Shown here: piece by piece, positions 11,343 to 23,955 of the stretch
How positions within the stretch are numbered: the stretch's first letter is position 1
How the letters are laid out: each line of letters opens with the position of its first letter
Assembly: GCF_014529535.1 (NCBI RefSeq)
Contig: NW_023503493.1
Location: 20,988,001-21,052,000, forward strand
Direction: 5' to 3'
DNA from: Bradysia coprophila
Lineage: Eukaryota > Arthropoda > Insecta > Diptera > Sciaridae
DNA: 64,000 bases
The notes under the pieces: model-generated
What the model saw: only the letters and a program-made list of their open reading frames with translations
Databases searched by the model: none
Told to the model about the DNA's origin: nothing
Translations under genes and position numbers: made by a program

Positions 11343-14227
11343 ATGTCAAAAATTTTAAAATGTTGCATTCTCGGCTGTAACGAGAATTCACGCAATGTTA
11401 TGGAAGAAGTCAGTTTTCATCGGTAGGACATAAGAACGTTTCGAATTGGGGGTGAAACGGAATCGAATCAAGTAACGATAATTTCTTTAACTTTCAGAAT
11501 TCCCAAGGATGTACCGACTCGAAAAAAGTGGACTGATCTGATTCGATCGAAAACAAATCAACCGAACGTCTTCGCAATAAATGCTTTAGTGTGTTCTAAG
11601 CACTTCGAACCGTAATCAATGAGTGACTTTTACATTGATTGTATTGTAACACGAATTTCTTCTATCTGTTTGTAGTAATCAGTTAGTGGAAAGAGTCAAT
11701 GGCAGTCGGCTTCTGATCAATTATGCCATTCCGTCCATTTTTCCGAATGAGCACCGAGAATGGTAAGTTATTGACTAATCAGATCAATGAGTCGGCACAT
11801 TTTGATAGATTTATGAATTACTGTTAAACGAGTGCCACCGGTTCACCCAGTTCTGAATAAGAAATAAAAATGGAACTAACGAAATGCTAACATTTCTTTC
11901 AGGTTCAAGTCGGACGGATCAGATGATGATGAATCTACTGAACCCCTGAAGAATGTGTCATCCACAATGACCATTGAACCGTCTGATAGTAGTGCAGCGT
12001 AAGGTTACTCATTTGGTTAGTATATTGAATCAAAAATAATTTGACTTTCGTTCGATTAGGAAGGCGCAACTTCGGACGGTAGATTGTTCAGCTACAAGAA
12101 AAAATTCAGTGACAGTGTCTATTAAACAGGAGGATGATTGTGAGGAACTACAGGCGACTGTAACCACCGATTTTCAAAGAAGTTGCAGATTTTGTTTAAC
12201 GATTCCGGGTGCTAATAAAATTGAAACAAGCGAACATATTGCAACCATGTACACGAGCCTAACTGGTATTGAGGTAAGATTCTTTTTGTAATTATAACTC
12301 ATCGACAGCAACGGCAAAAATTGGCCCTCACCCCCGCTTTAATGATTTTGCATCAAGTAGGAGGTGAGGAGGGAATTTGATGAGAAACTGTTGACCTTCA
12401 AATTACTCCAAAATCTGACCACTGTATCCACTCACCATTGATTCAAAAAGTTTTCCTTTTACTATCCAGTTCCTTCCTGCCACCTTTGCTGTTCCTGAAA
12501 CAATCTGCACGACATGCTCATCGAAACTGCAAGATGCGTTCGAATTCCGCGAGCATTTGATCAAAATGAACGCCCACTGGGAGACAGCGGTAAAGACTGA
12601 AGATACCAAAGATGCGATCGTAATACAAATGGAACCACGGACTGTTCATCTGGAAGCGGAGGTTCTCATTCTAGATGAAAGTGATCAAAGTCTCGACAAT
12701 ACTGAAGTAGTCGAGGAGTTTGTGGAATTTGGTGACTCTGAAGATTTGGAGAATGGTGACGACCATGTGGATGAAGAAAAGCAAACTGCTGAATCTGATG
12801 AAGACGATCGTTTCATTGCGGATGCTGCGAATTTTATAAAAACCGTTAAACAGGTGACACGCTCTGAAATGAAGAGAGTTCAGGCAGGAAGACCGGCCGG
12901 AGGAATAGTGCTAACGGCGAAAAAAGCTAAAATATTAGCCGCTGATACAGAACGGCTAAATTTTCGTTCATCATCGTGTCCGCATTCATCGCAAAAATTG
13001 AAAAAAGACAACAAATGGTGGAGACTGATGCATGACTGCAACTATTGTGATGCTAAGGACTTTCTGACTGTTGATGCGGTTAAAAAACACTTGAAGCTTC
13101 ATCATGCCGATCAGGTTAAAGTTACTTGTGATATTTGCAACAAGGACTACAGTGAGGTGAGAATATATTTCGGTTTGGTCATTCTGGTAAATTAGGAGCT
13201 ATTTCTATTTCTGTTGAATTCCAGCTCAAATATCTGAGAAAACACATGAAGTACGTCCATCAGACACGGCAGAATGAATGCAAAATTTGTAACAAAAAGT
13301 TTTACTACAACTATAACCTCAAGAGTCACATGCAGGTCCACAACAACGAAAAAACGGTCATTTGCCATCTCTGCGGCAAATTCTTCACTCCGGCTGCTCT
13401 GCATGGTCATATGAAAACGGGTGTCCATGGTCCGGTTGAGAAGTCGGTCAAGGAACAAAATTCAAAAATCGCCCGATACTATTGTCACATATGCGTTCCG
13501 GCCAAACGATTCCATTTGTGCTCCGAGCTCACCGAACACAGACGATTGCAGCACAACGATTTCGAATGTCCGATATGTAAAAATTGGTTTTCTTGCGCCG
13601 AATCATTGGAAAATCATTTGAAGACGCACTCGAATAAGGAACGAAAACATTGCTGTACGGTTAGTATGATACGCATTTAGAAGTTGAAGATGGAGTTGAA
13701 TTAACTTTTTTGTTTTATCTAATTACAGCGCTGCCCTAGCACTTATGTTCGTGCCTCTCATCTGGAAGGTAATTTATATTCTTATACATTACCGATTTGC
13801 CGTTTATTTATCGATATCAATACCCCGGATATAGGTCATATGCGTCGAAAGCATTCCTCTGATCCGAAACCAATCTCTTGCGATCTGTGCGATTATAAAT
13901 GTGTGGAACAGTACGAACTGTATGGCCACAAAAAACACGCACACTCCAAATCAAAACCCTATAAATGCAACCTATGCGACAAATCGTTTTCAAAGGTATG
14001 TGTTTCCAGGCGAAGCATCCTGCAGTTGAATAGAGCCGTGTATCCAACATAATTTTTCTTTTATTGCGTACCAGGACCAAGCCCAAAAGGATCATTTGCT
14101 GACGACCCATGGCATCGGGGAATACCGCTACTCTTGCTCGGAATGTCCGAAACGTTTTACGAATTCAGCTGGTCTCATTCATCATCGGGGTATCCATCAT
14201 CGAGGAGTGGCAAATAAGATTTCGTAG
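11343..14227 (+). CDS. THAP + ZAD + ten C2H2 zinc-finger protein
   Basis: Probable sequence-specific DNA-binding transcription factor. Ten exons: 11343-11422, 11498-11611, 11676-11762, 11903-11998, 12060-12273, 12470-13156, 13225-13659, 13729-13768, 13835-13995 and 14075-14227 (2067 nt, 688 aa, all phases match). Residues 1 to about 80 form a THAP zinc finger: CCILGC, a central Trp in KKWTDLIR, CSKHF, and a closing AIPSIFP. Residues about 166-235 form a zinc-finger-associated domain (ZAD) with cysteine pairs C168/C171 (CRFC) and C210/C213 (CTTC), split by an intron as is common. An acidic linker follows (about 250-300). Ten C2H2 fingers run from residue 387 almost to the end. Each exon taken alone looks ordinary; the THAP-plus-ZAD order is the unusual part. 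I cannot name a one-to-one orthologue. The start is the first ATG before the THAP cysteines. Confidence 0.9.
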
Positions 14228-15832
14228 ATGATTTGTTTGACGAATTCCTTCAAGAAAATACAATCGAATTGAATCATTTTGAGAAGATCTTTTACTGTGA
14301 ATGGAATTTAAACGTTGCCGGGGGCTACCTTTGGGAAAATGTTGCCTGAACAGCGAAGCAATGCAATGAAACATTTCATTTATCGTAGGACGCAGTATCA
14401 GCATTACAAATATATAAATTTGAGGTAAGTAAGGAATTGGTGCTCTGATAATTAAAAAAATTGTAACTGGCTATATTGGCCGAGCTACAGTAGTTGGTGC
14501 AATGTGACTTACGCTGGAATGTCCCTAGACGAGTTTAGTTCCTTGAAAAGGGTACTGTGGAGAATCTCTCAACAAAACTACCAACCGACAAATTGATTAC
14601 ATTCACAACTTCAATATTTAAGAATGTTTTGCATGGTCCAGGTCCAAAAGTTTCGGATAATCGATGACATTAATGTGATGAGCTCACTATAACAGGCACA
14701 ACAGATTTGAAATAAGAAGCCTACTCAAGAGGAGAATGATGTTTAGAAACTAAGAAGAAATGTAATAGCATTTTCCCATATTCTAGTACATTCTGTCATA
14801 AAATTACTGCTGTCACTGCGCTTATTTTCATGTGAACCAACTTCACTGCTGTGACATTTCATAGGAATGAATCAATGTGAAGTTGTTTCACAAAAAAATA
14901 GTCCAGTAAGAATGAAGTACTATAAAAAAATGTGGCGCCTCTACAGGCCAACCGACTAGGCGAAGACGGTAGTCAGAATTTTTATGTTGGTTTAATACCA
15001 CTGCGGGCTTAAAATATAAATAACTTTTTCACCGTTAAAAGAATTTGTTTTGGTGCCTGTTTATAGTGCGTTGGTAGGACACTATCATATAGTAGTTGGT
15101 GTTACTCATTCTTATCGGTCAGTTTATGGTCAGTGTCGAACCGCCTAGCTACGTTTGCTTGTGCTATTTTGAGGTCGTCAGCCAACGTTGCGATTGCATT
15201 AATTACAATCGGCTCAACGTATACATTGCTACCTTCATAAATCTTTCCAATGGGCAAGAATACTTTATCGCATAGAAAGCTTTAACACCAGACACATGTA
15301 CTCGGATTCAATGGATCAGTTAATCCACCTGTCGTCATACATTTAAAGTCCATATTTCTACTGATTGAAGACTCTTTTTCAACACTTTGTATTTAATGAT
15401 CTTACAGAACCTTTCAGCGACCTTAGAAAATGTAAGTGAAATTATCATGCTCAACAGATTGGTCTACGTGATTTAATATTGGCTCACAACGTTATCACAA
15501 TATTACAATACAAATTTACATATAAGCTGCAACATAACATATTGATCCTTTAATTTACGTATAGCCTCTCGTTCTCTCTTTATCTAAAGTAAAGTGAAAG
15601 AAAGTACGAAAATTGGAAGTTAAAGTGAAAGTTAGAGCAATCGAAAAATTTGTTTCTTTCATCTTCTGGACATTTTGCATAGCATATAGCCACTCCCATG
15701 CATAGGCCACCGAAAGAAGGTGACAATCTTACTCACTTTAGCAAGACCTACGTCAAGAAAAAGTTCCAACCACCAAGGTAAAGGCTAAAAGCTTCAACAG
15801 CGATTGGCAAAATACAATTGAAGAAATCGTCA
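14228..15832. other. Intergenic DNA, convergent 3' ends
   Basis: This lies between the end of the zinc-finger gene and the end of the PYPVEK-repeat gene, which converge. No coding exon or recognisable RNA gene is visible. The first few hundred bases probably hold the zinc-finger 3'UTR. I see nothing else of note. Confidence 0.5.
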
Positions 15833-18247
15833 TTAAACATTTACTGACAATGGTTTTGTGCTTGGTGGAAACGAGGGAACTGTTTGAATTTGGTACACTT
15901 GAAACATGTTAAAATCTGGCTGTGGTTGAAAATTAAACGGCGAATCCATTGTAAACGCTTCCGCTTTTGGCAGTTGCTCCGATTCCGCTACGTTTATCCG
16001 AAAACTTTGTTTATCCGTTGGATCACTAGCTGGTTCGATTGCCACCGGTTCGACGTTACTGCTAGCACCATCCATCTGATCCATGCTCACGGGATATAGT
16101 TGTTGCGTTGATTGTAGTGGTTGCTGCTCAAGGGGTATCGTTTTTACGTTTGCAATTGGTTTAAATTCCGGAATAATTTTCTTGCTCGGCCTAAAACGTT
16201 CGTCTTGTAACATATGGGTTTGAAGCGTCAATATGGATTGGTGTTGGTGCTCAGTGGGATAGAATGGTTTAGCATAATCACTGAACATCTTTTGACCGAA
16301 ATGACCATGGATTGATTGATGCTTCTCTAATTGCTTCTGTTTGTCTTGCAAATGTTGTTCCATTTGTTCCATTTGCTTCAATTGTTGATCCATGAATACT
16401 TGTTGGGCTTGTATTTGCTGATCATACTGCTGTTTCTGTTGAAATTTTTTGTAAATTTTAAACTTTTCATTCAGTTTCTCTTGTTGCTGTTGTGTATTCT
16501 GATTTTGCATATCAAGCTGCTTCTGTTCTCGCTGAAAATGTTTCATTTGTTCATGATAATGGTCATCTGGGGTCTCTGAAATAGAATGTCTTTGGATTGA
16601 CGTCAGAGAATGCTGGTCATCGTTGTCGGCGGTCTCTTCATGGAATTTATGCTCCAAATAACCATGATGATCGTCCATGGAGCTGTATTGATGATGCGGA
16701 TGGTGATGATGGTGGTGTTTATGGTCCTTAATTGGAGTTTTCTTCTCTACAGGATAAGGTTGAGGTACGTAAACTTTGACCGGATAGGGCACCTAGAACA
16801 AGTTAATGATAACTTAAAGTTCACTAAACAATTTCAACAACGCACTCACCTTTTTCTCAACTTCAACTGTGTGAGGAACGTATACTTTCTTCTCGACTGG
16901 AACGGGAACTTTTACTTCAACTGGAACGTGGACATGTTTGATGACAGGATATGGCTTAGGAATGTGCACATATTTGTTAACGACCTTTTCAACCACTTTC
17001 TCGACGATTTTCTCAACAGGGTATGGTACTTTCTTCTCGACATATTCCTTCACCGGATACGGCTTCGGTACATGCACAACTTTTTCGATTATTTTTTCAA
17101 CCGGATAAGGTACGGGGAACGGTTTGTGTACAATCTTTTCTACTGGCATGTGGATAATTTTTTCCACAATTTTCTCCACCGGATATGGCTTTGGAACAAT
17201 CTTCTCAACCGGATATGGTTCCTTTTTAACAACGGTTTTCACGTGATTATGATGGTGGTGATGATGATGATGTTTGATTTTGATTTTCTCTTTATGCTCT
17301 TCTTCATATTGATGACTGTCCCCCTCTAATGGTTCTTCTTCATACTTTGACAAGTCCATCATTTTTTCGACTTGTTCCTTGTTTTCCTTGTTGGCACCAT
17401 TATCCACGAGAGCTTCAGGACGTGGAACGTTTTCCGCTTTCGGCTGTAGTTGATTTTTCTTTTCATTCTTTTTTACGGGATAAAGGTGAATGATTTTTCC
17501 ACTTTTTCCTGGCTGTTTTACCACTTTGACGCGATATTGTCCACTATTATTGGTGATGACTGTTCCTCGTCTCTGTCTCACCTGTCTATCTCCGACTTCC
17601 TGATGATTGAATGTGCTACCAGTGACCGCGAATTTACTTTCTTCCAGTTTCGTTACATCTGTAGATTTTTGGTCCTCATTTGCAGTGGTTAATGTAGTGA
17701 GGAGAACGACTACAACTAGTGTGGTCTGCAAATGAAAAGAAACATTAACGATTCACCAGTCCTCGTTTTTACAATTTTAATCGAAAAAATTAAAATCAAA
17801 TGGAATCATCAAAACAACGTCTGAGTAAATATTTGATCAGCTGAAAACTTCACTTCGATAAGCACTAAGCATTCAAATTACTTTTTCATGCTTCGGGGCC
17901 GAAAATGAGGGCAATTTTTTGAATTTTCTCTGGTTTCCGGCCCTCTGCATGAAAACTTACATGTGCACCTGTTTGGGACGGTTGATTTAAGGCACTTTCG
18001 CTTGTAAGCCTCACTTCGTTCGGCCTACAATCCGCGAAATTGCCTAAAATCAATCGTCCAAAACAGGTACACAAATAACCATACTTTGAGTCCACGTAGA
18101 CCAAACTGTTCACTTAATTTTTTTTGGGTCTATGCAAAGTTTTCACTAATTAAATCCTTTGTAGAAAGTTGTACATTCTATAGCCTAACCATATTCACTA
18201 CGCGAATTAATTTCCAACGAAAAACCAAAACTTACCGCAAACTTCAT
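15833..18247 (-). CDS. Secreted PYPVEK-repeat, His-rich extracellular matrix/cuticle-type protein
   Basis: Likely an apical extracellular matrix or cuticle-associated protein of the insect Val/Pro-rich kind; Vajk-like is my best guess. Three coding exons: 18236-18247 (only MKFA), 16850-17725 and 15833-16792 (615 aa). The first exon was found by its donor and by how well it completes a signal peptide (MKFATTLVVVVLLTTLT). A dibasic RQRR near residue 55 could be a processing site. Residues about 150-310 carry an eight-His run and then many PYPVEKIVEK-like units. After the last intron come another His run and a Gln/His-rich coiled region. No Rebers-Riddiford chitin-binding consensus is present. 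A short first exon carrying only the start of the signal peptide is typical of cuticle genes. Intron 1 contains a foldback repeat. The family name is uncertain; secretion is well supported. Confidence 0.82.
17886..18113 (-). mobile_element. Hairpin repeat copy 1, inside intron 1 of the PYPVEK gene
   Basis: A near-perfect hairpin occupies about 17962-18073. One arm contains TGTGCACCTGTTTGGGACGG and the other its complement, with a short centre built around GAACGAAGTGAGG. An adjoining flank runs through GGGCCGGAAACC and CGGCCCCGAAGCATGA. A nearly identical copy lies in the other orientation at 49060-49256, and one-armed fragments occur at 28951-29040 and about 57118-57165. It is an interspersed non-coding element; the 75-codon frame across it reflects the hairpin sequence, not a gene. 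Confidence 0.75.
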
Positions 18248-18282
18248 TTCGATTTGTGTATCCTATTGTACGAAAAGAGTTT

Positions 18283-18322
18283 ACTGATTGAATGCATCAC
18301 TTCGATTACCACACTTTATATA
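18283..18322 (-). promoter_or_regulatory. Putative TATA box and initiator of the PYPVEK-repeat gene
   Basis: On the minus strand TATATAAAG (18314-18322) is followed by TCAGT (18283-18287), which matches the arthropod initiator. They stand about 35 bp apart, a little wider than usual. Both lie just upstream of the 12-nt first coding exon. Position and spacing support a core promoter, but transcription start data would be needed to confirm it. Confidence 0.5.
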
Positions 18323-18329
18323 ATCAATG

Positions 18330-21097
18330 AAGATTTACTCGAGCATTTTGGGCGGGGATCTAACTTTCCTTTGAAACATCATGCGATTATTGTAAGCTGA
18401 TGCACGAATATGTGCATTGTACAGAAAATGCATTTTTCGATATAATGTAATCATTGTTTGCGAGAAGGTATGAGTGAAGGTGAGGTACTTAAGAAGAGAT
18501 GGCGACTTCCTGACCATTCGACAGAACCCTGCTTAAATTTATAAGTTCGTAGAATAACTTCTAGATTTCTGTGGAATTGAAACAAATAATTTCTTTTGGA
18601 AACAAAATTTGAGTTCTGTCTCATCGCGACCTTTGTTTCTTCCATAAAAGACATGATTTAAGATTTTCCCTAATTTTTCATTATTCACAATTTTTGTCAA
18701 TAAAATTTACCAACCACGGTAACATGTGGGAGATATACGAGAAAAAATATTGATGCACTCTCATGCACAGAATTTAACGTGCAATTGTTTGCATTTTGCA
18801 TTCGTAACCGTCGACTGCTGTTACCATTTTTTTGTTTAATTACTCAGATATTTTACTTCGATTCGACAATAAATTGTTGAACGTAACAATCGTTTGCAAT
18901 TATGAGCTTCGCTGCAATGAATGGCTAAGACATTGAACTTACGATATGCGTTTCGCTGAAACACTGTATTCTAATAACGTACTTCCTCTACTATGTCTCA
19001 TCGTTCGTAACATCATAATTAGTCAGTACGAATATCCGGAAATTTTGAATGAAGTCTTTATTACCTTCGAATCGATTGAATGTGCGGCACTGTGTAACGA
19101 CATATTAACATATCGCACATAATTAAAGAAGTAACTAGAGTACATTTCTGGGTCTATTTTATTACCTTTCTTAATATTCAACAATTTCTTCGACTATAGG
19201 AAATTTTGAGCGAAAATCACTTTCTGTAAACTTTACAGGGTAAAATCGACCTTTTAGAAACGGCCATAGGTCTAAATCTAGAGGAATTATGACCAAAAAT
19301 ACACACACACCACCAACACGAAAACGTCAACTTTGCTTTACTGAAACGGCAGATGCACCTCGACATATTCCTTATATCTGTTACTTCTATTGTTTCAAGT
19401 GTTCCATTGAGTTCAATGAGTGTTAAAACAAACAAAGTAAAAGATCTTGAATCAAATCTTTTACTTCATTTGTTTTAACGTTCATTTTACGATAACTCAA
19501 ACATCAGTTCTTTTTGTCATCGATAACAGATGACTATAGACTAGTTTCTGAATGGTGAATGACGCCTGTAAATTAAATATTCTAGACATTTGTTCATTCT
19601 ACATGGCCTATTATTTGGAACTTTATCAGTAAATTTCGATAAAATAAGCTAATTTCGGTAAATTTCGGTAATCTGGTGAATAGGCCCTCCTGCCATATAC
19701 ATCTTGAAGTGAATGTGGGGTCCGAAGCTCAACCCTAAATAATGACAATTGATTTTTACAATCCAATCTCAGCAGAGCTGTGCTTTCCTGTGATTTGAGT
19801 TTATTTCATTAACGATCAGTTTATTGCTTCTCCTCCATATTTTACTTAGTTGTTAGCAGGTCTCAAAGTCTAATTTCGAAGACAAAAATTAAAACACATT
19901 GCGTACACTGGCCAGGTTATTAGTTTTATATAATAAATACAAATTTATATATACAAATAGTATATAAAGGCAATAAAACAATAAAAATTGGTACAATACA
20001 ATAAACGATTGAATGAAAAACAAGATATCGAATATAATTTATAGAATATGTGTCATTATAATAGAAATTGACAACACAAAAACGTTTTTAATAAAAAAAA
20101 ATTTTGTCTTTGCTTTTTCCAAGCTCTGGTTTTATACATATACAAAACTCCGATTATTATATCTATGATGGGAAAGTCAAAAAAATTAATTTCATTTTCA
20201 TCATCATCGAATTCATCGAAAAAGTGTTTTTGCAATTATTTTTTACATTTATGAAAATCGTGTATAGGTTGAAAAATTAACAGCTCTCATATATGGTGCA
20301 TTATAAGTAAAATGTAAATAATTTTCTTATTATATCGCTATAATGTCTATCTAAACGTGTAAATCTAACCAGTTGAATTTAAATATTAATTTCTGTTAAT
20401 TGAAACAACTACTTTTCAAAATACACTAATCAAAATACAAAACAAAGAAAATTTTCTTCCGCCGCGTTTCCCATGATTAATAATTATTTTTTCCATAATT
20501 TTTAAGTTGCAATTAATTCGAATCTGAATTATTGCAGTCCATATTTATAGCTGGAGCTTGCTCGTTGTTCTTTACCGAACATTTCGGTCATTATTAAAAT
20601 GCGATGCAAATTGAGTAGGGAATGAATGACACCAGACAAAAAGTAAAAGTTTTTTTTGGGATTATTGGTAAATCTTTGATCGTGCCAAACAGACGGAATC
20701 CACCGCGTTGATTGAACATTATATGCCATTGATCTCGCACTATGTGCAAAGAAATTAGTGAATAGTTTCTGAACAAAAGTGTTTACCTTACATTTTCGCA
20801 TAAAATTAAAAAATCACTGAATTCACTTTCTATATCATGAACATCAACACATTTTGTTGGTAGGTAATTATGAACAAAAATGTTGTATTTTGCTGTGCTT
20901 TATGGTAGCGATAAAATGAAAAGCGGTGAGCCGAAACATTTAATTTATCTTTATAAACATAGCCTTTAAAATAAATGCCATTCGATAATCGGATTAATTT
21001 TGACTGTTTAGCACTGCTGTGTTCTAGTTAAAATGGTTATGGTAAATTATGGTCCAACGGGCACAATGCTGGACATACTATTGATGTCCTTCGTTAT
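18330..21097. other. Intergenic DNA and probable long 3'UTR of the MIF4G gene
   Basis: Very AT-rich sequence. The right-hand kilobase (about 20000-21097) directly follows the stop codon of the MIF4G gene and is probably its 3'UTR. Around 19435-19540 there are worn fragments (AAATCTTTTACTTCATTTG, then CGATAACAGATGAC) of the TTAA-flanked element family. Apart from the promoter listed separately I see no gene. Confidence 0.45.
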
Positions 21098-22808
21098 TTA
21101 TTTCGTCGATGGATAGTAATACAAAACCGTATTACCAGGTAATTGCCACCGTGATGCTTGCAATTCGATTAATTGCAATAATGTTCGACGAATGGCCGGT
21201 GCAGATGCACTTGAATTTAAAAACGCATCTCTTACAGATGATAAAAGTGCTTCAAGCTGCTGCGGTAAATGACTTTCTAAATCTCGTCCGATGCAGGTCA
21301 GGACGAAAAATAGACATTCAATCTGAGGAATGGAAGTAAAAATTCTCCGATCAAAACATTCCACAACATCCACTTAAGCGGTATTTCCATCTTACCTCTG
21401 ATAATGATCGAACAGGAGCTTTTACACAATCTTCACAGCACTTGGCTAGCAGCGTCAATAAAACTAATGGTGGCGGAACGCCATCACATTTGGTGCGAAG
21501 TTGTAGTTGACGTCGTTTCAATTGACAAAACATTTCCGTTAAAAAGGCCATGAAGGCAGTGAATCGAGGTCTAGAATTAGTTTTATTGTTTTGTGATGAT
21601 CCCAGTACTTTATCCCGTTCTTGATACCATTGACGACAAGTGTTTAGAAGGGACTCTAAAAATGTTTCCTTCCGCTCTTTGGCTATTATTGATATGCAAA
21701 AACGAGACGTAGGAAGAGCATAGCTAGAAATAAAATTTTCGTGAAACTAAAATTCACGAATCGTTCGAGTTTTCTATTTACCGTCTTCCTTCTACGGCTC
21801 TCTGCATGATGTGATTAGCCAGCTCCATTAATGATCTCGCATTAAGTTGGTTTGGATCTTGTTGAGATTGATCGATAAGTGACTGGATTTCTGGTATAAA
21901 TGTTCCAATATCCGTCGCATCGCCACCCATACCTAGTCCAGCTAGCCCCCGAGCAATAGCATCAGCTGATGATAGTGACTTGGATCGCTGAAGAGAGTTC
22001 GTTGGATTATTGAGTTTTTGTTGAAATTGTTGTTGCTGTGGCTGTTGTTGCGGTTGAGAAGGTTGAGTGTGATGAATTTGTGGTTCGGGCGCAAATTTAA
22101 CTCTTGAAGCAGACTACAAAATCGGAATTAGTAATTCTATTTCACTGACAAATATATGAGAAGCACCCACATGCAATATATTTCCGCTAGTTGTCGAATT
22201 GACTAGTGACATTTGAGGTGTTTGCATAGCAACACCAATCGGTGATAATTGCAAGGGGTGTGATACCATTATTGTCCTCGGACCACCTGCATTCATATTG
22301 GCTGCCATCTGAACAGCATGCCGAGCTGCAGCCATTTGCAGTTGTTGCTGCATATTTCCGCTAGACTTAGAGTGTTGCAGCAATGCTGAATTATGTGAGG
22401 GATAAATGGCAATTGAAGACCGGGAATTTTGCAATTGTTCCCTACCCATGGTAAACTCCTGTGCATGAACATTCAGCTTGTTTTGAGGACCATCAAGGCG
22501 TACGTCTGAGTAAAAACCTTCTTCAATTAATTGACTTTGTGATTGGTTAGGGAAAATTTATTTGAAAATTTACTTGGTGGCCGATAAATCTCTAGAGCCG
22601 GCTTTCCCCTCATTTGTTGTTGAAATACTAGACTTCTCCGTTTGTTCGCATTGTTTTGTTGATTGTTGGAGTTGTTGTTTATGCGTACGAAGCTACGTTC
22701 TCGCTGTATACCCTGCGATCCGAATCCGTTGGAGAAGTCGTGCATCTTAAATCCTTTATTTTTATTCAAATCATTCTGGATATGATTTTGGGTTACCTGT
22801 TCAGCCAT
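21098..22808 (-). CDS. MIF4G-domain translation regulator, CTIF/MIF4GD-like, with PAM2-like motif
   Basis: Cytoplasmic protein that probably bridges mRNA-bound factors and the translation machinery. Five exons: 22574-22808, 22171-22505, 21782-22113, 21396-21723 and 21098-21322 (1455 nt, 484 aa, phases consistent). The N-terminal 170 residues are Asn/Gln-rich and basic. NKLNVHAQEF, at the start of exon 2, resembles a PAM2 peptide (poly(A)-binding-protein ligand). A Gln-rich linker follows. The C-terminal half is a MIF4G-type alpha-helical repeat: ALPTSRFCISIIAKE, then RPRFTAFMAFLTEMF, IECLFFVLTCIGRDLE and LLQLIELQASRW, ending in the YYYP typical of CTIF and MIF4GD. I chose ATG 22808 (MAEQV); the frame is open further upstream, so a longer N-terminus is possible. 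PAIP1 is the other family with PAM2 plus MIF4G, but the C-terminal signature fits CTIF/MIF4GD better. Confidence 0.82.
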
Positions 22809-23210
22809 TTCTGTTTCTTTTTTATTATAATTTTTGTGTTCTTTCCTTTTGATAGAATGAAGAGTATTTTTAGTTTTCTTCTGACTACGGCACAGATATT
22901 TTCCTTTCTTTAGACTAGTTTGGTTCTCATATAAATATATCACAATACGTTACAGTTGATTAACATTTCTCTTTTTCGAGATTATCTCATTATTGTTAAG
23001 TTATTATGGTTATAATAGTGTACACTATTATTTTCTTGGGCTTTTGGCTTTTTATATCATTTATACAAAACGTTTTGTATTGTATCTCAGGTACATGTTT
23101 ACCTGAAAAATGATAAGAAAAATATTCAATCAGTAAACAAAAACAACAATTAAACAGATTGAAGCAGAAGAATCGTTAAATGGCTTTCTACAAGGCAGCT
23201 CTCTGGCAAT

Positions 23211-23368
23211 CGCACACACGTTTTTTTACAAAATTATTAGGCCGAAAATCGGACAGTGTATGCTTGCAGATCTCATTATTTTAGAAGTGTGTGAAGATAG
23301 TGTAATGAAATTTATAAGCGAACACTGTCCGATTTTTGGCTTCCTAACTTTGTAAACAATGTGTGTGC
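23211..23368. mobile_element. Terminal-inverted-repeat MITE (CGCACACACG ends)
   Basis: The outer arms are inverted copies: CGCACACACG, then ATTAGGCCGAAAATCGGACAG on the left, and CTGTCCGATTTTTGGC through AACAATGTGTGTG on the right, with about 60 bp between. It is short, non-coding and AT-rich in the middle. Only one copy is seen in this window, so the family is unconfirmed. Confidence 0.6.
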
Positions 23369-23756
23369 CTTGCTTTCTACTATATCGATCGCATTTGTAC
23401 AAGCATTTAAAATGTACGGAAATGGAGTTAAAATGTAGTTAACTGCCTATTTGCATAAGGACACTATACTCTCAGACACTTATTACACTCTCAGATGCAT
23501 TTGAAGAAAACGTAAAATTAAAATAAGTGAGGATTTGAGGAAGTTAGTTTGTCGAATGAGCATCATTTTTAAATGCTGCCTGAAATCGAGCATAAATTGC
23601 CTTGAATGAAATTGATTCTTTACATTGCACCGAAATGTAATTTTGTTGAGAAACATTTGAGGAAACATTCTTTGTCAGAGAGTAAAGAACTTTGCTACAA
23701 CAACGGTCAAACAAATAAAATTATTGGAATGTGGAAAAAGTGTCCGTTTCTATTAA

Positions 23757-23955
23757 CCTGTTACAGACGGCAGTCATCTGTTATCAACAACTACGGCAAG
23801 AATAAACGACAAGCTCTGACTGATGAGGTCATATATAGCAAAAAGGATGTTCAAAGCAAATGAAGTAAAAGATTCCTAAAATCAATTTCTAAAAATTTTC
23901 GATCAAATGAAGTAATTTATCAGATTCAGATAATAAAGTTGCCGTACGTGACAGG
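23757..23955 (+). mobile_element. TTAA-flanked MITE, piggyBac-like (copy A)
   Basis: A 199-bp element bounded on both sides by TTAA. The left end is CCTGTTACAGACGG; the right end, CCGTACGTGACAGG, is its imperfect inverse. TTAA duplication and CC-starting ends are the hallmark of piggyBac-type transposition. A 210-bp relative in opposite orientation lies at 55215-55424. No coding capacity. Confidence 0.75.

Noticed and set aside
16610-17329. Plus-strand open frame of 239 codons opposite the PYPVEK-repeat gene
   Set aside because: It is the antisense image of His- and Pro-Val-rich repeats; the translation is Met/Phe/Leu-rich without any known domain.
20529-20801. Minus-strand 90-codon open frame downstream of the MIF4G gene
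   Set aside because: No recognisable domain, AT-rich composition, and location in the probable 3'UTR.
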